Positions 17,169-26,482 are shown, counted from the stretch's first letter. The stretch: DNA of 64,000 nt from Bacteroides zoogleoformans (GCF_002998435.1 NZ_CP027231.1:124001-188000), one strand, 5' to 3'. Translations and numbers: made by a program. The notes: generated by a model from the letters alone, not told the origin.

Positions 17169-17855
17169 ATGAATATTCTTCAGCAGGCGGTGGAAGCGGA
17201 CACAAACGTTTTCTTTTTCTTCAACCGGATGCATAGTGAGTTTTTCGACTATTTTATGAGTGCTTATAGCGGCAAATGGGTGTGGGTACCTATGTATGCG
17301 GCCATCTGGTATGTGATGTTGCGCAGCTTTCATTGGAAGGTCACTTTATGTTGTGTGCTGGGATTGGCTTTGACAATTGTTTTGGCCGATCAAGTGTGTG
17401 CCACATTGATACGCCCCTATGTAGAGCGTTTGCGTCCTTCCAATCTTGAAAACCCTATTTCGGAGATGGTGCATCTTGTGAATAATCGCCGTGGGGGACG
17501 CTATGGCTTTCCTTCGTGCCATGCAGCCAACACTTTCGGTCTGGCTTTCTTCATCTTCTTTTTGTTTCGTAGGCGATGGCTTACCCTTTTCATGGCTCTA
17601 TGGGCTTTGCTCACCTGTTATTCAAGGGTTTATCTCGGTGTGCACTATCCCGGTGATTTGCTGGCAGGCACATTGGTCGGTCTGGCCGGTGCCTATGTCA
17701 TGTATCGTTTGTTTATGAAGGTCAGCGGTCACAAACATGCCCAACAGGTCACCCATATTTATGCTCCTGTATTGATAGGAGGGATAACCATTGTGGGAAT
17801 ATTTATTTATGCACTGATAAGCACGCTCAGAACTGATGACTTGCCGTTATCATGA
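17169..17855 (+). CDS. PAP2 family lipid phosphatase
   Basis: The 228-residue integral membrane protein has the three-part PAP2 signature: RPYVERLRPS near residue 80, PSCHAANTF near 115 (Cys replaces the usual Gly of PSGH), and SRVYLGVHYPGDLLAG near 155. Five or six membrane helices are evident. It could act on undecaprenyl diphosphate, phosphatidate or lipid A phosphates. It begins 14 bases after the stop of the LtaS-like gene (a further in-frame ATG exists at 17157). Its last 29 bases overlap the 3' end of the convergent barrel gene. Confidence 0.9.
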   Translation: MNILQQAVEADTNVFFFFNRMHSEFFDYFMSAYSGKWVWVPMYAAIWYVMLRSFHWKVTLCCVLGLALTIVLADQVCATLIRPYVERLRPSNLENPISEMVHLVNNRRGGRYGFPSCHAANTFGLAFFIFFLFRRRWLTLFMALWALLTCYSRVYLGVHYPGDLLAGTLVGLAGAYVMYRLFMKVSGHKHAQQVTHIYAPVLIGGITIVGIFIYALISTLRTDDLPLS

Positions 17856-20355
17856 TCTCTCTCGGACGGATATTCAGACGTGAAGTGCTGCTTTGCGTGG
17901 CCGAATAGAGTGTATAGGCATATCCTTTCTTGTTTAAGAGATTGTTAAAGTTGGCTTCCAGTCTCCATTTTGCAGTTTTATAGACGAGCGACGCGTCTGC
18001 AAACACTGTGCTGAGATGTGTGTTGCTGTTTAAGTCATTCCGATAGTGTTCTCCCGAAAGGCGGAGTTCGAACTTGCCGAAGCTCATGGTGAGATACAAG
18101 CGTTGCACGAAGTTCAGTAGTGGAGTGAGGTGGGTGCCATTGCCTATCTTGCTGCCGCCGTAGCCGACGGTAGCATGATATTCGGCTTCCAGATTAGGGG
18201 TAGGTTGCCAGATTATTTTCGGTTCTATTCTCAGATAGTCGTACCGGTATGTTTGCAGCAACTTGTTGGTGAGCTGCTTCCCCGTGTTGCGGTTCAGCGA
18301 GAAGTTCAACGACGTTTTCAGATGCCAGTCATAAAAACCTTTGGAGAGTGTGCCTGTAAATGACCAGTATTCTGTCCTGTTGGGCAAATCGTGAAGTGTG
18401 TGGATAATGGAGTCTTGCGAAATGCTTTGTCCGTAGAGCGCATTCTTCCACGCGTGCTGATAATAGAGGGAAGCGGTTATGAAAAATTCTTGTGCGGTAT
18501 TTTTGTATTCTCCGTATAGCCGGTAGTTTTGGCTGAGGCTGACGGGAGTTGTTTCGTTGTTGTGCCAAGTCCTGTAATCAGTCCGGTAAATGGGACGATA
18601 AAGATCGGTTCCATTTCCGGCAGAACGGGTCAGGCTGCTGAAGAAAGTCAGTTTCCAGTGATAGTCTATCTGATAACGGAGATAGATGGAAGGGGCATAC
18701 AGGAGATAGTTTTCCTTTTGGCTGAAGAATCTTTTTCCTCGGAAAGGAAGCGTGAGGTTACCTTGCCATTTGCCTCGTTCCAACTGGAAAGAAGGGGTGA
18801 TATAAATGGAAAGATTGGAGATGTCGGTCGGGTAACCGGAACTTTGTGAGAGCCTGCCCCATTCTCCTTGCACCCCTGCCCGATATTGCTGCGTGAAGTC
18901 ATTATGCTTGCGTAGATAGCTTATGCTGTTGTCCGTATGGAGGCTTTGCCGGCGATACGTTTCTTTCTTGTCTGCCACTTGCAGAGATGAGGGAAGAAGA
19001 GTATATTGCACTGCGGAATTGACCTCCCACGTATTTATTCCTTTATTGCGGAGTAAGTGGAAACTGTTGTCGGCTTTCAGTTGCGAGGTCTGTATTCTCT
19101 GGTGTAATTCTTGCAGAGTGCTCCGTTCTGTTGCTCCCTCTGCCCTGAATCGGTTACTCAGATAGTGCTTTGGGCTGTTGTCCTCATAATGAAGCTCTGC
19201 ATAAGCATCGTCGCTCAGCAGGCGATGGTGATACGTCTCGTCTATGCGGATGGTATCTCCGGGCCGATAGTAGGACAGTGTGTTGCTCCGTTCCTGTTCG
19301 ATTTGGTCGTGCGTATATCCTGCTTGCAAGCGGAGACTTTTCTCGTCGTTCCATTTGTACATGCGATTGCCGTTGACAGTGTGCGTGTGGTTGAAGAGTA
19401 GGCGTTTCTTATCGAGCGGTGCACTGATGCCGGGTTGCGAGAGGAAAGAGGAGTTATCGAAATTGGCACTGTTATTGTTTATAAACTGCATTTGCTCTTT
19501 GCTCAGGTCGGTGCCATTGTTGTTTGTCTTATAGTTGTACAGGCTTTGCCTGCCCTTGCCTAACTGCAAAGCATTGAGGGCGCCCTTCCAAAGGATGCCT
19601 TTATTCTCATTGGAGGTCTCTTCCTTTTCGGCGACATTGCTCAGCCCCATTCCTAACATGCCATTCATTATCCACTGGTCGCGGGCTTTCGGGTCGAGCT
19701 TCAGGTTCAGAGCCACTTCATCGGAACTTATTTTGCCCTTTAATGTTTTTAAGGACTGGTAGTTTTCCATGATTTCCGCAGTCTTTACAGCTTTGGCGTT
19801 CAGGTTATTGTTCACTTGGTTATAGCGTCCGCCCGTCACATCCATGCCTTCTACCAGAAAGTGGTCGATGGCTTTGCCTTTGTACTTTACTTGCCCGTTT
19901 TCTTCTACGTCCACTCCGGGCAACCGCTTCAATACATCTTTAATGTGCACGTCTTTGGAAGATGCAAACTGCGAGAGGTCATAGCGTACCGTATCTTTGC
20001 GGCTATGGATTCGTCCGGGGCGTATTTGCACTTCTTTCAGGGCAATGGCTTCGGATTGCAAGGAAAGGTTCAGTATTCCGGCTGCCGCTATCCGGCGGAC
20101 TTCTCTCCTATATCCCAATAAGGAAGCACAGACTTGCAATGTATCTTTATACTTCCACGGCAAGGCATATCGACCTTGGGCATCGGTCAGTGCATAGTCT
20201 ATCGTCGTGTTGTCGCGCATGACGCTGACTACAACAGCTTCCAACGGTTGACCGGTTTCGGCATCTGTCACTGTACCGTTGAGGGTTTGGGCTTGTGCGG
20301 CTACTGAAAACAAGGCAAGATATACCGGTAAGTACTTCCTCATTGTCGTTTTCAT
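17827..20355 (-). CDS. outer-membrane beta-barrel protein with CarboxypepD_reg and plug-like domains
   Basis: The 842-residue product has a signal peptide ending AQAQ, a CarboxypepD_reg-like domain (about 24-105: GTVTDAETGQPLEAV) and a plug-like region near 125-200 (VLKRLPGVDVEENGQVKYKGKAI). A long beta-barrel follows and ends in the aromatic C-terminal residue of ITASHQF. It resembles the TonB-receptor relatives that accompany GLPGLI proteins in Bacteroidetes. No clear TonB box was seen after the signal. The ATG is 2 bp from the stop of the upstream GLPGLI gene, so the two form one operon. The substrate is unknown. Confidence 0.88.
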   Translation of the reverse strand: MKTTMRKYLPVYLALFSVAAQAQTLNGTVTDAETGQPLEAVVVSVMRDNTTIDYALTDAQGRYALPWKYKDTLQVCASLLGYRREVRRIAAAGILNLSLQSEAIALKEVQIRPGRIHSRKDTVRYDLSQFASSKDVHIKDVLKRLPGVDVEENGQVKYKGKAIDHFLVEGMDVTGGRYNQVNNNLNAKAVKTAEIMENYQSLKTLKGKISSDEVALNLKLDPKARDQWIMNGMLGMGLSNVAEKEETSNENKGILWKGALNALQLGKGRQSLYNYKTNNNGTDLSKEQMQFINNNSANFDNSSFLSQPGISAPLDKKRLLFNHTHTVNGNRMYKWNDEKSLRLQAGYTHDQIEQERSNTLSYYRPGDTIRIDETYHHRLLSDDAYAELHYEDNSPKHYLSNRFRAEGATERSTLQELHQRIQTSQLKADNSFHLLRNKGINTWEVNSAVQYTLLPSSLQVADKKETYRRQSLHTDNSISYLRKHNDFTQQYRAGVQGEWGRLSQSSGYPTDISNLSIYITPSFQLERGKWQGNLTLPFRGKRFFSQKENYLLYAPSIYLRYQIDYHWKLTFFSSLTRSAGNGTDLYRPIYRTDYRTWHNNETTPVSLSQNYRLYGEYKNTAQEFFITASLYYQHAWKNALYGQSISQDSIIHTLHDLPNRTEYWSFTGTLSKGFYDWHLKTSLNFSLNRNTGKQLTNKLLQTYRYDYLRIEPKIIWQPTPNLEAEYHATVGYGGSKIGNGTHLTPLLNFVQRLYLTMSFGKFELRLSGEHYRNDLNSNTHLSTVFADASLVYKTAKWRLEANFNNLLNKKGYAYTLYSATQSSTSRLNIRPREIMITASHQF

Positions 20356-20357
20356 GT

Positions 20358-21224
20358 TTATCTTCGTTCGAGTGGATTGTAGGGTATATTCATCGGATTT
20401 CTCGTTTTATTGCCTTGCTGGTCTTGTACGGTGACACTGACGTTGGGCATACTGCCGGTGATGAAGCCTACCGGGTCTGCATGGTATCTTTCGTGGATTT
20501 TATCGTATGCTTTACGGTTTATGGGTTCGTAATCTTTCCCGTTGAAGAGGAGGGGGCGATAAGAACGACATTGCTCTATGCCTGTGCAAGTGAAGGTGTA
20601 ATGCTTATCGCCGTCTTCGGCTTTCAATATCAATCCCGGAAGGCCGAACAGTTTCCATGGTCCTTCACCGGAAGGAATTTCCGGGCTATACCAAGCCGTC
20701 CATCTTCTTCCCTTGAAGAAGCATTCCGCCTTGTTGCATACATAGCCGAGAATGGTGGCCGTGTCTGCTGAAAGGGTCCATTGGGGACGCTCTTCCGTTT
20801 CTTCGCAACGGAGCCTGCTGATGTCTCCCGCTATTTCGTTCAGCGTGGTGACTTTTCCTACCGGATACCGTTTGTATGTTTGTTCATTAAGTCTGCTTTT
20901 CCCGAATTGTTTGGCATGCTCCATCATGACTTCTTTGGAGACGTTATTGGCAATATCGGCGGCAAGCACGGAATCGCTTACATATTTCGTATAGCTATAA
21001 AATCTGGAAGATTTCTTTCCTACTTCCAGCATCATGGTTTCTTTGAAGCGTTCTTTTTTCAACGTGTCTATACAGCCGTCTACTTCGTATTGAACGATGA
21101 ACACCGCTTGGTCTATGGTATCCTTTCGGAAGGTCTTGCCCATGCCTATGTTGATACTGAATTGTGCATGCGCAGCCAATGCTATTATGGTCAGCATTGC
21201 GGTGAGTGAAGCTTTCTTTTTCAT
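20358..21224 (-). CDS. GLPGLI family protein (Porph_ging)
   Basis: The 288-residue exported protein has a signal peptide (KKKASLTAMLTIIALAAHAQ) and the family-defining stretch WYSPEIPSGEGPWKLFGLPGLIL near residue 190, given here in two pieces: WYSPEIPSGEGP and WKLFGLPGLIL. Cysteines at CNKAECFF and CTGIEQC could form disulfides. The family is confined largely to Bacteroidetes and has no known function. It is the first gene of a two-gene operon with the barrel protein, and is divergent from the sensor kinase across a 170-bp control region. This suggests the two-component system regulates it. Confidence 0.9.
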   Translation of the reverse strand: MKKKASLTAMLTIIALAAHAQFSINIGMGKTFRKDTIDQAVFIVQYEVDGCIDTLKKERFKETMMLEVGKKSSRFYSYTKYVSDSVLAADIANNVSKEVMMEHAKQFGKSRLNEQTYKRYPVGKVTTLNEIAGDISRLRCEETEERPQWTLSADTATILGYVCNKAECFFKGRRWTAWYSPEIPSGEGPWKLFGLPGLILKAEDGDKHYTFTCTGIEQCRSYRPLLFNGKDYEPINRKAYDKIHERYHADPVGFITGSMPNVSVTVQDQQGNKTRNPMNIPYNPLERR

Positions 21225-21385
21225 TGTTTTGTTGTTTTTAAAGGTGATATCGGTAACAGATTGATATTTCTGTTTGTCGCAAATCTACACGAAAAGATTG
21301 TACCGGAGCAGGAAAGTTATTACTGAGATATTACTCCGAAAGAAAAAAGAGAGCCTCGTACGTACATCCGATTCCCTGAAAAGAT

Positions 21386-21393
21386 TACCTTTG
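21386..21393 (+). promoter_or_regulatory. putative promoter -7 box (TACCTTTG) for the two-component system
   Basis: TACCTTTG matches TAnnTTTG, 29 bp before the ATG at 21423. It excludes the in-frame GTG at 21399 as the likely start, since that would sit at the transcription start. Confidence 0.55.
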
Positions 21394-21422
21394 CCACTGT
21401 GGAGAAAAGGAATATCGCAAAG

Positions 21423-22919
21423 ATGGAACGGAGAATAAAGATTATATGGGCATTGTCGTTCGCGTCCATGATACTGATTGTGGCAGGGCAGGGGTATTGG
21501 TTATGGAATCAATATCAGTACAAGAACGGAGAGTATGAGGAAGAAATTCGTCGGTGTGTAATGGATGCCGTGGCGGCAAACGATTCCGTCCGCCGCATGC
21601 AGCCCAAGAAAGTGTTTATCAAGCCCAATGTCTCTTTCTACAATACCAATGTGGATATGCGTGCGGACAGGGACTCTGCGACCGGAAAAGCGAAGGAGTG
21701 CTATACGCGTACCTTTATCATCGGTTCCACGTTTGCCGACTCTTTGCGGACGATAAAGAAGATTGCCAAGACCGCTGACGCCGACTTCAACCTTAACATA
21801 TCGATAGATAGTGTTGTCCATAAAGAGAAAATAGTGATATACGGAGATGATAAAGCCTTGTTCGATATGAGCTTCACTGAGGCGATAAACGCCTATCAGT
21901 TGCAAGTGGATGTGCCTTTCACCTTGCAGCGTTTCGATTCGGTGCTGGCTGCGAAATTGGGCGACATGACTTTTGAGACGAAGTTGACGATGAGGCCGGA
22001 CACCCTCTATCAATGGGCGGAAACGGTAGAAAGGTTGGGCAATGGTTTGCGTCCGGTTCTCCGCATAGTCTATCCTTATAATCCGTTGAAACGCGAGTTG
22101 GTGCAGATAGACGTGCGGATTCGGCCTCATACCCTTTTGCTTCGTATGGGCCGGCAGTTACTCGGAAGTCTGTTCCTTATATTCTTGCTGGCCGTCTGCC
22201 TGTTGTTGCAGATAAAAACGATTCTGAAACAACGCCGCATCGACGAGTTGCGTAAAAGCTTTGTAAATACGATGATACACGAACTGAAGCGCCCGGTGCA
22301 GGCTTTGAAAATGTGTGTGGCTTTTCTCAGCGACAAGAACATGCGTACGGACGAGCAGGGCATGGACGAGGTGGTGCGCGATTCCATGTCCGAACTGGAC
22401 AATCTTTCGGCCTATCTCCAAAAGCTTCGCGACATGACGCGTGCCGATGATGAACAAACGCACTTGTCGGTAAGTACTTTCGATTTGAAACCGGTTGTGG
22501 AAAAGCTGATACGCTTGCAGCATGCTCCCGAGGGCAAGCATGTGACATTTACAACCGGCTTTACGGACCGTCTGCTCGTCACTGCCGACCCGGTGCACAT
22601 CTCCAACATCGTCAGTAACCTGATAGAAAATGCCGTGAAGTATTCGGGAGCTTCGGTTCATATTCTTGTCGACTGTGCGTTGCACGACCATAGGCTTACG
22701 ATAAAAGTCACCGACGATGGCATCGGCATCCCCGCGTCCGAGCAACTGCGTGTGTTCGATAAGTTCTATCGCAGCAGTAACCTTCCCGACAAGGCCCTTC
22801 CCGGCATCGGTTTGGGATTGAGTTACGTCAAGCTCTTGGTGGAAGCCCATCGGGGCACTGTCTCTCTGACAAGTCGGGTGGACAAGGGCACGACGATAGA
22901 AATATCCATACCTCAATAA
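21423..22919 (+). CDS. sensor histidine kinase
   Basis: The 498-residue membrane kinase has transmembrane helices at about 9-28 and 240-262 flanking a periplasmic sensor of about 210 residues with no recognisable domain. HisKA carries the phospho-acceptor in IHELKRPVQALK near residue 285. The HATPase domain has NLIENAVKYS (N box), DDGIGIP (G1), FDKFYRSS (F box) and GIGLGLSYVK (G2). It pairs with the OmpR-type regulator 20 bp downstream and is divergent from the GLPGLI/barrel operon. The start is set at ATG 21423 from the promoter position. It resembles RprX-type kinases in general layout; orthology is not claimed. Confidence 0.93.
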   Translation: MERRIKIIWALSFASMILIVAGQGYWLWNQYQYKNGEYEEEIRRCVMDAVAANDSVRRMQPKKVFIKPNVSFYNTNVDMRADRDSATGKAKECYTRTFIIGSTFADSLRTIKKIAKTADADFNLNISIDSVVHKEKIVIYGDDKALFDMSFTEAINAYQLQVDVPFTLQRFDSVLAAKLGDMTFETKLTMRPDTLYQWAETVERLGNGLRPVLRIVYPYNPLKRELVQIDVRIRPHTLLLRMGRQLLGSLFLIFLLAVCLLLQIKTILKQRRIDELRKSFVNTMIHELKRPVQALKMCVAFLSDKNMRTDEQGMDEVVRDSMSELDNLSAYLQKLRDMTRADDEQTHLSVSTFDLKPVVEKLIRLQHAPEGKHVTFTTGFTDRLLVTADPVHISNIVSNLIENAVKYSGASVHILVDCALHDHRLTIKVTDDGIGIPASEQLRVFDKFYRSSNLPDKALPGIGLGLSYVKLLVEAHRGTVSLTSRVDKGTTIEISIPQ

Positions 22920-22939
22920 GCTAATCTCAAGTACTGAAT

Positions 22940-23629
22940 ATGAAATCCCTGAAGATACTTTTTGCCGACGATGATTTGAAGTACTCCATGCTGCTGAAAC
23001 GTTTCCTCGAAAAAGAAGGTTACGAGGTGACTTATGCCGGTAACGGCAACATCGCCCTTGAGCAGTTTGTCCGTGTCAAGCCCGATTTGGTGTTGCTCGA
23101 TATCAATATGCCCGGCCTTAACGGTTTTGAAGTGGCCGAACGAATTCGGGAAACGGATAAGCACGTCCTTATTTTCTTTCTCTCCGACCGTAGCGACAAG
23201 GCGGACCGTCTGCAAGGTTTTCAACTGAAGGCAAACGATTATCTGGCCAAGCCTTTCTATCCCGAAGAGTTGATGGCACGCATCCGCGAGCGCTTCGCTG
23301 TGCAACTGTCCGGTGTTGTGGAAGACGAGACCTACTCCTTCGGCAATTCCGTATTTAATTACAGCACCAACGAGATACGCACCGGAAACAACAAGGTGCT
23401 GGTCACTTCCCGCCAGGCAGACATCCTCCGCCTGCTTGTCTTGAATCGTAACACTTCCGTCAGTCGCGACAGACTGCTGGAACTTGTGTGGGGCAACAGT
23501 TCTTATGCTAATTCCCTTGCTCTGAATGTTCAGATTTCCTATCTGCGAAAGGCTTTGAAAAACGACCCGACTGTAAAGATTGAGTCGCTGATGAAGAAAG
23601 GGTATGTATTTGTCGTTATGGGAGTGTGA
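22940..23629 (+). CDS. OmpR-family response regulator
   Basis: The 229-residue regulator has a receiver domain (about 1-118) with the acidic pair in FADDDLK, phospho-acceptor Asp in LLDINMPG near residue 53, and Lys in LAKPFYPEEL near 103. The usual switch Thr is Ser here (FFLSDRSDK). A winged-helix DNA-binding domain follows from about residue 135, with ILRLLVLNRNTSVSRDRLLELVW and QISYLRKALKNDP. It forms a pair with the preceding kinase and probably controls the divergent GLPGLI/barrel genes. Its stop is followed 27 bp later by a 23-bp tandem repeat array. Confidence 0.94.
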   Translation: MKSLKILFADDDLKYSMLLKRFLEKEGYEVTYAGNGNIALEQFVRVKPDLVLLDINMPGLNGFEVAERIRETDKHVLIFFLSDRSDKADRLQGFQLKANDYLAKPFYPEELMARIRERFAVQLSGVVEDETYSFGNSVFNYSTNEIRTGNNKVLVTSRQADILRLLVLNRNTSVSRDRLLELVWGNSSYANSLALNVQISYLRKALKNDPTVKIESLMKKGYVFVVMGV

Positions 23630-23656
23630 CGGGAAACCATGAAGCAGATATTTCTA

Positions 23657-23863
23657 TTGCCCATGAGATACTGATGTCGTTGCCCATGAGATACTGATGT
23701 CGTTGCCCATGAGATGCTGATGTCGTTGCCCATGAGATGCTGATGTCGTTGCCCATGAGATGCTGATGTCGTTGCCCATGAGATGCTGATGTCGTTGCCC
23801 ATGAGATGCTGATGTCGTTGCCCATGAGATACGTATGTCATCACCAATGAGATACGTATGTCA
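23657..23863. repeat. 23-bp tandem repeat array, nine units
   Basis: The 310-bp gap between the convergent response regulator and endonuclease-fold genes is filled mainly by this array. Nine head-to-tail units of exactly 23 bp start at 23657 and recur every 23 bases to 23841. Units 1-2 carry GAGATACTGATG, units 3-7 are identical to each other and carry GAGATGCTGATG, and units 8-9 carry GATACGTATGTCA. A decayed tenth unit follows at 23864. Because 23 is not a multiple of three, the open frames through it cycle and are not genes. Confidence 0.95.
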
Positions 23864-23939
23864 TTTCAGCGATACTGAGACATCGTTGAAGGTTATCGGC
23901 TGAAAGCGAGAAACATGCTTTTGGAGAGCCGTATCGGCT

Positions 23940-25001
23940 TTAATACAATAGTCGGAATTCCGCCCATACAGGCAGATGGTCGCTGTATCCGGCCCGATAT
24001 TTCATGCCGCGATAGGTGCGGAAGGGTTGTTTTTCTCCATATTTCTTGTCTTCTTCCAAAAGAAAGGGAGGAGCAAACACATCGGCTTTCGTTTCGTCTG
24101 TATGGAGGGATGAATCTTTTTGAAGAAGACTGCCCGACACGATGATATGGTCCAGCAAGCCCCATTCTCCTTGATATTTATAGCTTCCGAAGTGCTTGCT
24201 GACGGTCGTTTTCCCGGCCAGCAGATGGTAGAGGCCGTGTGCATGCAGTGAATCCGGCGAGAGGGGAGGCGCTCCGGCCTTCAGCACCTGCCTTATGCTT
24301 TTGTTGTGGGGATAGTCGTTGAAGTCTCCCATAAGAAGGATTTGCGGATGCCGGCGTAGGCGGAACAGACTGTCTATGGCCGTCCTCACTCTTCGGGCGG
24401 CATGCAGGCGGTAAGGTTCGGACTCTTTGGCACCTCCCGAACGGGATGGAAAGTGGGCCACGAATACATCCAGCGTGTCTTTGTTCAACAACAGTCCGCT
24501 TACGTGGAGTATATCGCGTGTGGGGCGGGCATCTCTCCTAAACCTGCTTACCGAAAGGCTTTGGCTGGAAAGCGGTTTGAAAAGACTGCGCCGATAAAGC
24601 AAGGCGACGTCGATGCCGCGTTCGTCGGCCGATTGCGTCATTATGTATCGGTACCCGACTTCCCGCAGTGCGGAGTAGCGGGTGAGGTCGCGCATCACAC
24701 TGTCGTTTTCCACTTCGCACAGGGCTACGAGTGCGGGAGGCGTCCAACCGCCCACGGCGATGATGACGCGGGCTATGTTGTCCAGCTTTTTCTTATACTT
24801 GGCATAGTTCCAGCGGCGCAGGGCATCGGGCAGGAACTCATGGTCGTTTTTCAGCGTGTCGTGCCGGAGGTCGAAGAGGTTTTCCACGTTGTAGCTCATC
24901 ACGCGGAAAACGAGACTGTCCTTTTTCTCTTGCCCGTACACGACAATGTGCAGGCAGAGAAAAAGGACAGCCATCCATATCGTCTTATTAATCGGCATCA
25001 C
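23940..25001 (-). CDS. exported endonuclease/exonuclease/phosphatase family protein
   Basis: The 353-residue product has a signal peptide (about 1-23, ending VVYGQ) and a full EEP fold. Motifs are MSYNVENLFD (metal-binding Asn) near residue 37, ALCEVEN (metal Glu) near 93, GIDVALLY near 130, AHFPSRSGG near 185, LLMGDFNDYP near 222 and SDHLPVWAEF at the end. All catalytic positions appear present. Secreted EEP proteins of gut Bacteroides may be nucleases or phosphatases, and the substrate is not predictable. It follows pepD by 20 bp on the same strand, so they are probably co-transcribed. Confidence 0.9.
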   Translation of the reverse strand: MMPINKTIWMAVLFLCLHIVVYGQEKKDSLVFRVMSYNVENLFDLRHDTLKNDHEFLPDALRRWNYAKYKKKLDNIARVIIAVGGWTPPALVALCEVENDSVMRDLTRYSALREVGYRYIMTQSADERGIDVALLYRRSLFKPLSSQSLSVSRFRRDARPTRDILHVSGLLLNKDTLDVFVAHFPSRSGGAKESEPYRLHAARRVRTAIDSLFRLRRHPQILLMGDFNDYPHNKSIRQVLKAGAPPLSPDSLHAHGLYHLLAGKTTVSKHFGSYKYQGEWGLLDHIIVSGSLLQKDSSLHTDETKADVFAPPFLLEEDKKYGEKQPFRTYRGMKYRAGYSDHLPVWAEFRLLY

Positions 25002-25021
25002 AAGCTATCCTGTGCCACTCG

Positions 25022-26482
25022 TCACTTTTTTACAGGCACATGCTTTAAGATATCCAGCAGATGCCTCCAGAATTTATCGACGGTAGGAATGAGCATCCGT
25101 TCGTCGGGAGAGTGTACGCCTTGCAGGGTAGGACCGAAGGAAACCATGTCCAGCGTCGGATACTTGTCGAGGAACAGACCGCACTCCAAACCCGCATGGA
25201 TGGCTTTTACTTTGGCGTCTACGCCGAACAGCCGCTTGTAAGAATCTGCCGCCACCTCCAGAATTTCCGAATGCGGGTTCGGTTTCCAACCGGGATAACC
25301 ATCGCCGAACGATACGGAGGCCCCGCCCATCTCGAATACGGTGCGCACCATATTGGCTATGTCTTGTTTGGAAGATGCAGTAGAACTGCGCTGGCTCGTC
25401 TCGATGCGGATGATGTGGTTAGGCTTCATTTTCACGGAAGCCAGATTGGTGGAGGTCTCTACCAGTCCCGGAATGTCCTGACTCATGGCAAATACTCCGT
25501 GAGGCACGGCATAGATGGTTTGCAACAGTCGTTTGGTCGTGTCTTTGTCGATGGCTTTGGGGTGAGAATGCTCCGATTCGAGTGTAAACTGCAAATCGGG
25601 TTCTACGACGGCTGATTCGGCTTGTGCCTCTGCCGCAAAAACATTCAGGTCTGCACGCAAAGCATGCTTGTCGGCATCGGGCAGGGCAATCACCGCATGT
25701 GCTTCGCGGGCAATGGCGTTGCGCAGGTTGCCGCCGTCTATTTCACAAAGATATAAGTCATATTTGCCGAATGCCGCACTCAGAAAACGGTTCAGCAGCT
25801 TGTTGGCATTGCCCCTTCCCAAGTGTATGTCGCCTCCGGAATGTCCGCCTTTCAGTCCTTTTACCTGCACTTTGCAGAAGAAGTATCCTGCCGGCACATC
25901 CACCTCTTTGTATGTAAACTCAGCGACCGAGTCTATGCCGCCCGCACAGCCGATGAAGAGTTCGCCTTCGTCTTCCGAATCGAGGTTCAGCAGGATGTCT
26001 CCGCTCATGAAGCCCTCTTTCAAGGCAAAAGCGCCTGTCAGCCCCGTCTCTTCATCTACAGTGAACAGGCATTCTATGGGACCGTGTTCAATGCTGTTGT
26101 CGGTGAGGATAGCCAGTTCGGTTGCCACTCCTATGCCGTTGTCGGCACCTAAGGTGGTTCCTTTGGCTTTCAACCATTCACCGTCTATTTCGGTTTCGAT
26201 GGGGTCGGTGAGGAAGTCGTGCTTCACGTCATTGTTCTTTTCACACACCATGTCGATATGCGATTGCAGGACAACCGTCTTTCTGTTCTCCATGCCCGGA
26301 GTGGCCGGCTTCTTTATCAAGACGTTTCCGGCTTCGTCTACTTTTGTTTCCAACTTATGCTTTTCTCCGAACGCTTTTAAATAAGCAATCATTTTCTCTT
26401 CCTTCTTGGAAGGGCGCGGCACTTGGCAGATTTCTTCGAAATAACGAAATACGTTTGCCGGTTTCAATTCTTTTTTCTCCAT
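25022..26482 (-). CDS. pepD: aminoacyl-histidine dipeptidase (cytosol nonspecific dipeptidase, M20C)
   Basis: The 486-residue cytoplasmic zinc dipeptidase shows the M20 metal motifs SHIDMVCEKN near residue 78, TLGADNGIGVA near 117 and VDEETGLTGAF near 147 with the catalytic Glu. GGHSGGDI near 215 is typical of the lid/dimer domain. The late HAGLECGLF carries another ligand. I chose the ATG that begins MEKKELKPANVF (26480-26482), which matches the family; the frame runs back to 26527. An array of 11-bp ATACGGA-like units lies directly upstream. Confidence 0.95.
   Translation of the reverse strand: MEKKELKPANVFRYFEEICQVPRPSKKEEKMIAYLKAFGEKHKLETKVDEAGNVLIKKPATPGMENRKTVVLQSHIDMVCEKNNDVKHDFLTDPIETEIDGEWLKAKGTTLGADNGIGVATELAILTDNSIEHGPIECLFTVDEETGLTGAFALKEGFMSGDILLNLDSEDEGELFIGCAGGIDSVAEFTYKEVDVPAGYFFCKVQVKGLKGGHSGGDIHLGRGNANKLLNRFLSAAFGKYDLYLCEIDGGNLRNAIAREAHAVIALPDADKHALRADLNVFAAEAQAESAVVEPDLQFTLESEHSHPKAIDKDTTKRLLQTIYAVPHGVFAMSQDIPGLVETSTNLASVKMKPNHIIRIETSQRSSTASSKQDIANMVRTVFEMGGASVSFGDGYPGWKPNPHSEILEVAADSYKRLFGVDAKVKAIHAGLECGLFLDKYPTLDMVSFGPTLQGVHSPDERMLIPTVDKFWRHLLDILKHVPVKK

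Noticed and set aside
23539..23847. Open frames on the minus strand through the 23-bp array (repeating HGQRHQ and MGNDISIS segments)
   Set aside because: They arise because a 23-bp unit without stops cycles through all three frames. There is no start signal, and the peptides repeat every 69 bases as expected from DNA repetition alone.
23657..23863. CRISPR array
   Set aside because: Units are contiguous 23-mers without unique spacers, and no cas genes are nearby.
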